Positions 6,681-7,998 of a stretch of 7,998 bases of DNA are shown here, in pieces. The stretch lies in assembly GCA_028868235.1 (NCBI GenBank), contig JAGWUW010000106.1, forward strand, positions 1 through 7,998, given 5' to 3'. The translations under genes were made by a program, and so were the position numbers. This DNA is from Betaproteobacteria bacterium. Its GTDB lineage: Bacteria; Pseudomonadota; Gammaproteobacteria; Burkholderiales; Rhodocyclaceae. Numbering within the stretch: the first letter of the stretch is position 1; every line of letters starts with the position of its first letter. The notes beneath the pieces were generated by a model. That model saw nothing but the letters and a program-made list of their open reading frames with translations, ran no database searches and was not told where the DNA came from.

Positions 6681-7997
6681 TCAGTCGGTAACCAGTTTGT
6701 TATTGGTTAGCAGGTTATGGATGATGGTTTGATCCAAGGTTTGCCCACTTGCTGCGACAACACCTGTAACGAGATCGACACCGGAAAGGACGATCGTCTG
6801 ATCGACGCTGCCGGAGCCAGCGGACTTGACTGCAATGGTGGTGGAACCTCCGCTTGCTGTGAAATGCAAGTAGTCCGCCAGATTACCGGCATCGGTTCCA
6901 GTATGCAGTTCCCCCTGCAGAAGGTCGCGCAGGTCAAGCGCCGCCGTACCGGAAGTGGTGCCGAAATTCTGGATGGTATCCGTGTAGCCACGGTCCGCAT
7001 AATTGAAGCGGATTACGTCGGCTCCTCCACCGCCATTTATGGTGTCGTTTCCTGCACCTCCAATCAGCAAATCAGCGCCGGTTCCTCCTGTCAGAGAATC
7101 GTTGCCCGCGCCACCCAGCAATACGTGAGAATTGGCATTGGCTGAGGCGTTCAGGGTGTCATTGCCGGCAGTTCCGACATAAGTATCCGAATTGTTCACG
7201 ACGGACAGAAACTGTGTTGCCTTGTTACCAGCAGCGTCCGTTCCTGTCACGGCCATCATGAACGAACCCGTACCGTAGCCACTTAAGGCAATTTCCGATG
7301 CGCCCCAGGAAGAAATATCCAAAGAACCACCGGAGCCTACTGTTCCGGAATGGGTTCCATCGGTGACTGTCGTACCTGATACCAGACCGGAAAGGACAAC
7401 CGACGAAGCATCCGAAGTCGTCAAGGAGAAATGAACTGCATGGCCATCATTGGCGATGACGGATGCTTGGTTGCCAAAAAGTTCGGTCTTGTAGATTGCT
7501 TGCGCTTGAGCAGTCGTCAAAACACCATCGTAGATGCGTACGTCGTCAAGAGCACCATTGAGGAAGCGATCTGAGGTTGATCCATCGTCCGCTGTCACAC
7601 CAAAACCGAGGAACTTGTTGGGAGCGAATCCACCCGCCCACAGCGCCGTACCATTGATGGCCTGGGCGGTACCGTCCACCCACATGTACGTCTTGCCGCT
7701 AACGAAATCATGGGAAATGACGACGTTGTGCCAAGCATTGTCGTTGATGGCATTGTTGCTCATCAGACCGGCGTAGTCGCCCATGCCAAACCCGATTTTC
7801 CCCTGGTTATCAATGAACCCCCATTGGATGTCGACCGTGCCGCCATTGTTCTCCATGCCAATGACGGATGGAGAATCCCAGCCGATATTGGAGCCGACTT
7901 GCGTCGTCTTGATCCAGAAACTCAAGGATGCTGCTTTAGTAGCGGTCTGACCGGCAAGCGGGTCGGTAACAGTTGTCGGCAATGCAACCCATCCACC
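6681..7997 (-). CDS. LamG/RTX-repeat type I secreted surface protein, C-terminal part (5' end outside window)
   Basis: At least 438 residues of a larger minus-strand protein; the frame is open to the window edge, so an internal TTG near 7982 is not a real start. In protein order: a LamG/concanavalin-A-like jellyroll (about 7997-7480, with SLSFWIKT, DNAWHNVVISHD, MWVDGT and LDDVRIYDGVLTTAQAQAIY); an Ig-like beta segment (about 7480-7190, with VTGTDAAGNKAT); RTX calcium-binding nonapeptides (about 7190-7010, GTAGNDTL, GGAGNDSL, GGTGADLL, GGAGNDTI and GGGGADVI); and a C-terminal type I secretion region (about 7010-6681) with LDLRDLL and ILSGVDL-like motifs near its end. The expected product is exported through an ABC/MFP/TolC channel and acts as adhesin or biofilm protein. 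By eye its codon use is less GC-biased than the nor genes. Its ligand cannot be told. Confidence 0.9.
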   Translation of the reverse strand, partial: GGWVALPTTVTDPLAGQTATKAASLSFWIKTTQVGSNIGWDSPSVIGMENNGGTVDIQWGFIDNQGKIGFGMGDYAGLMSNNAINDNAWHNVVISHDFVSGKTYMWVDGTAQAINGTALWAGGFAPNKFLGFGVTADDGSTSDRFLNGALDDVRIYDGVLTTAQAQAIYKTELFGNQASVIANDGHAVHFSLTTSDASSVVLSGLVSGTTVTDGTHSGTVGSGGSLDISSWGASEIALSGYGTGSFMMAVTGTDAAGNKATQFLSVVNNSDTYVGTAGNDTLNASANANSHVLLGGAGNDSLTGGTGADLLIGGAGNDTINGGGGADVIRFNYADRGYTDTIQNFGTTSGTAALDLRDLLQGELHTGTDAGNLADYLHFTASGGSTTIAVKSAGSGSVDQTIVLSGVDLVTGVVAASGQTLDQTIIHNLLTNNKLVTD

Positions 7998-7998
7998 A

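Noticed and set aside
6717..7145. 142-aa plus-strand open frame opposite the RTX gene
   Set aside because: Antisense shadow of the RTX repeats, rich in Cys/Gly/Arg, without domain or ribosome binding site; the minus strand has clear GGxGxD repeats.

Overview
The window looks like part of a denitrifying proteobacterial chromosome. Dense, GC-rich, ATGA-coupled genes with this nor accessory content suggest a betaproteobacterium, perhaps of the Rhodocyclales (Dechloromonas/Azoarcus-like). That placement is inferred from gene content and style, not from a search.

Layout. (1) Positions 3-857 hold the C-terminal part of norB, the catalytic subunit of cytochrome c-dependent nitric oxide reductase; norC is expected just upstream, outside the window. 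A strong intrinsic terminator follows (885-913). (2) Positions 956-5819 hold a tightly packed plus-strand accessory operon: norE (COX III-like), norF (small membrane protein), norQ (MoxR-type AAA+ ATPase), an unnamed 139-aa three-helix membrane protein, an unnamed 323-aa polytopic protein with two [4Fe-4S] motifs (NapH/NosR/CcoG-like), and norD (VWA/MIDAS protein). Junctions are stop/start overlaps or gaps of only a few bases. (3) Positions 5895-6590 hold a Crp/Fnr-family regulator of the DNR/NNR type, without the FNR iron-sulfur cysteines but with an E-x-x-S-R recognition helix. (4) A bidirectional terminator (6638-6663) separates it from a convergent minus-strand gene, which occupies the rest of the window and is open at the right edge. 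That gene encodes the C-terminal 438 or so residues of a LamG/RTX protein that looks like a type I secreted surface protein or adhesin.

How the genes work together. NorB with NorC reduces NO to N2O in the inner membrane. NorQ and NorD form an AAA+/VWA pair known to be needed for cNOR maturation, and NorE/NorF support NOR activity. The iron-sulfur membrane protein and its small partner sit between norQ and norD, so a role in NOR assembly or in delivering electrons is a reasonable inference. The DNR-type regulator probably provides NO-responsive control of the locus. The RTX gene is functionally unrelated.

Most notable: the uncharacterised membrane iron-sulfur/small-membrane-protein pair embedded between norQ and norD; a strong terminator separating norB from its accessory genes; and a six-codon Met-Pro-Pro-Pro-Leu-Arg leader ORF that has its own Shine-Dalgarno and ends in an ATGA overlap with norE, which itself lacks a Shine-Dalgarno. 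No intergenic stretch exceeds 300 bases.
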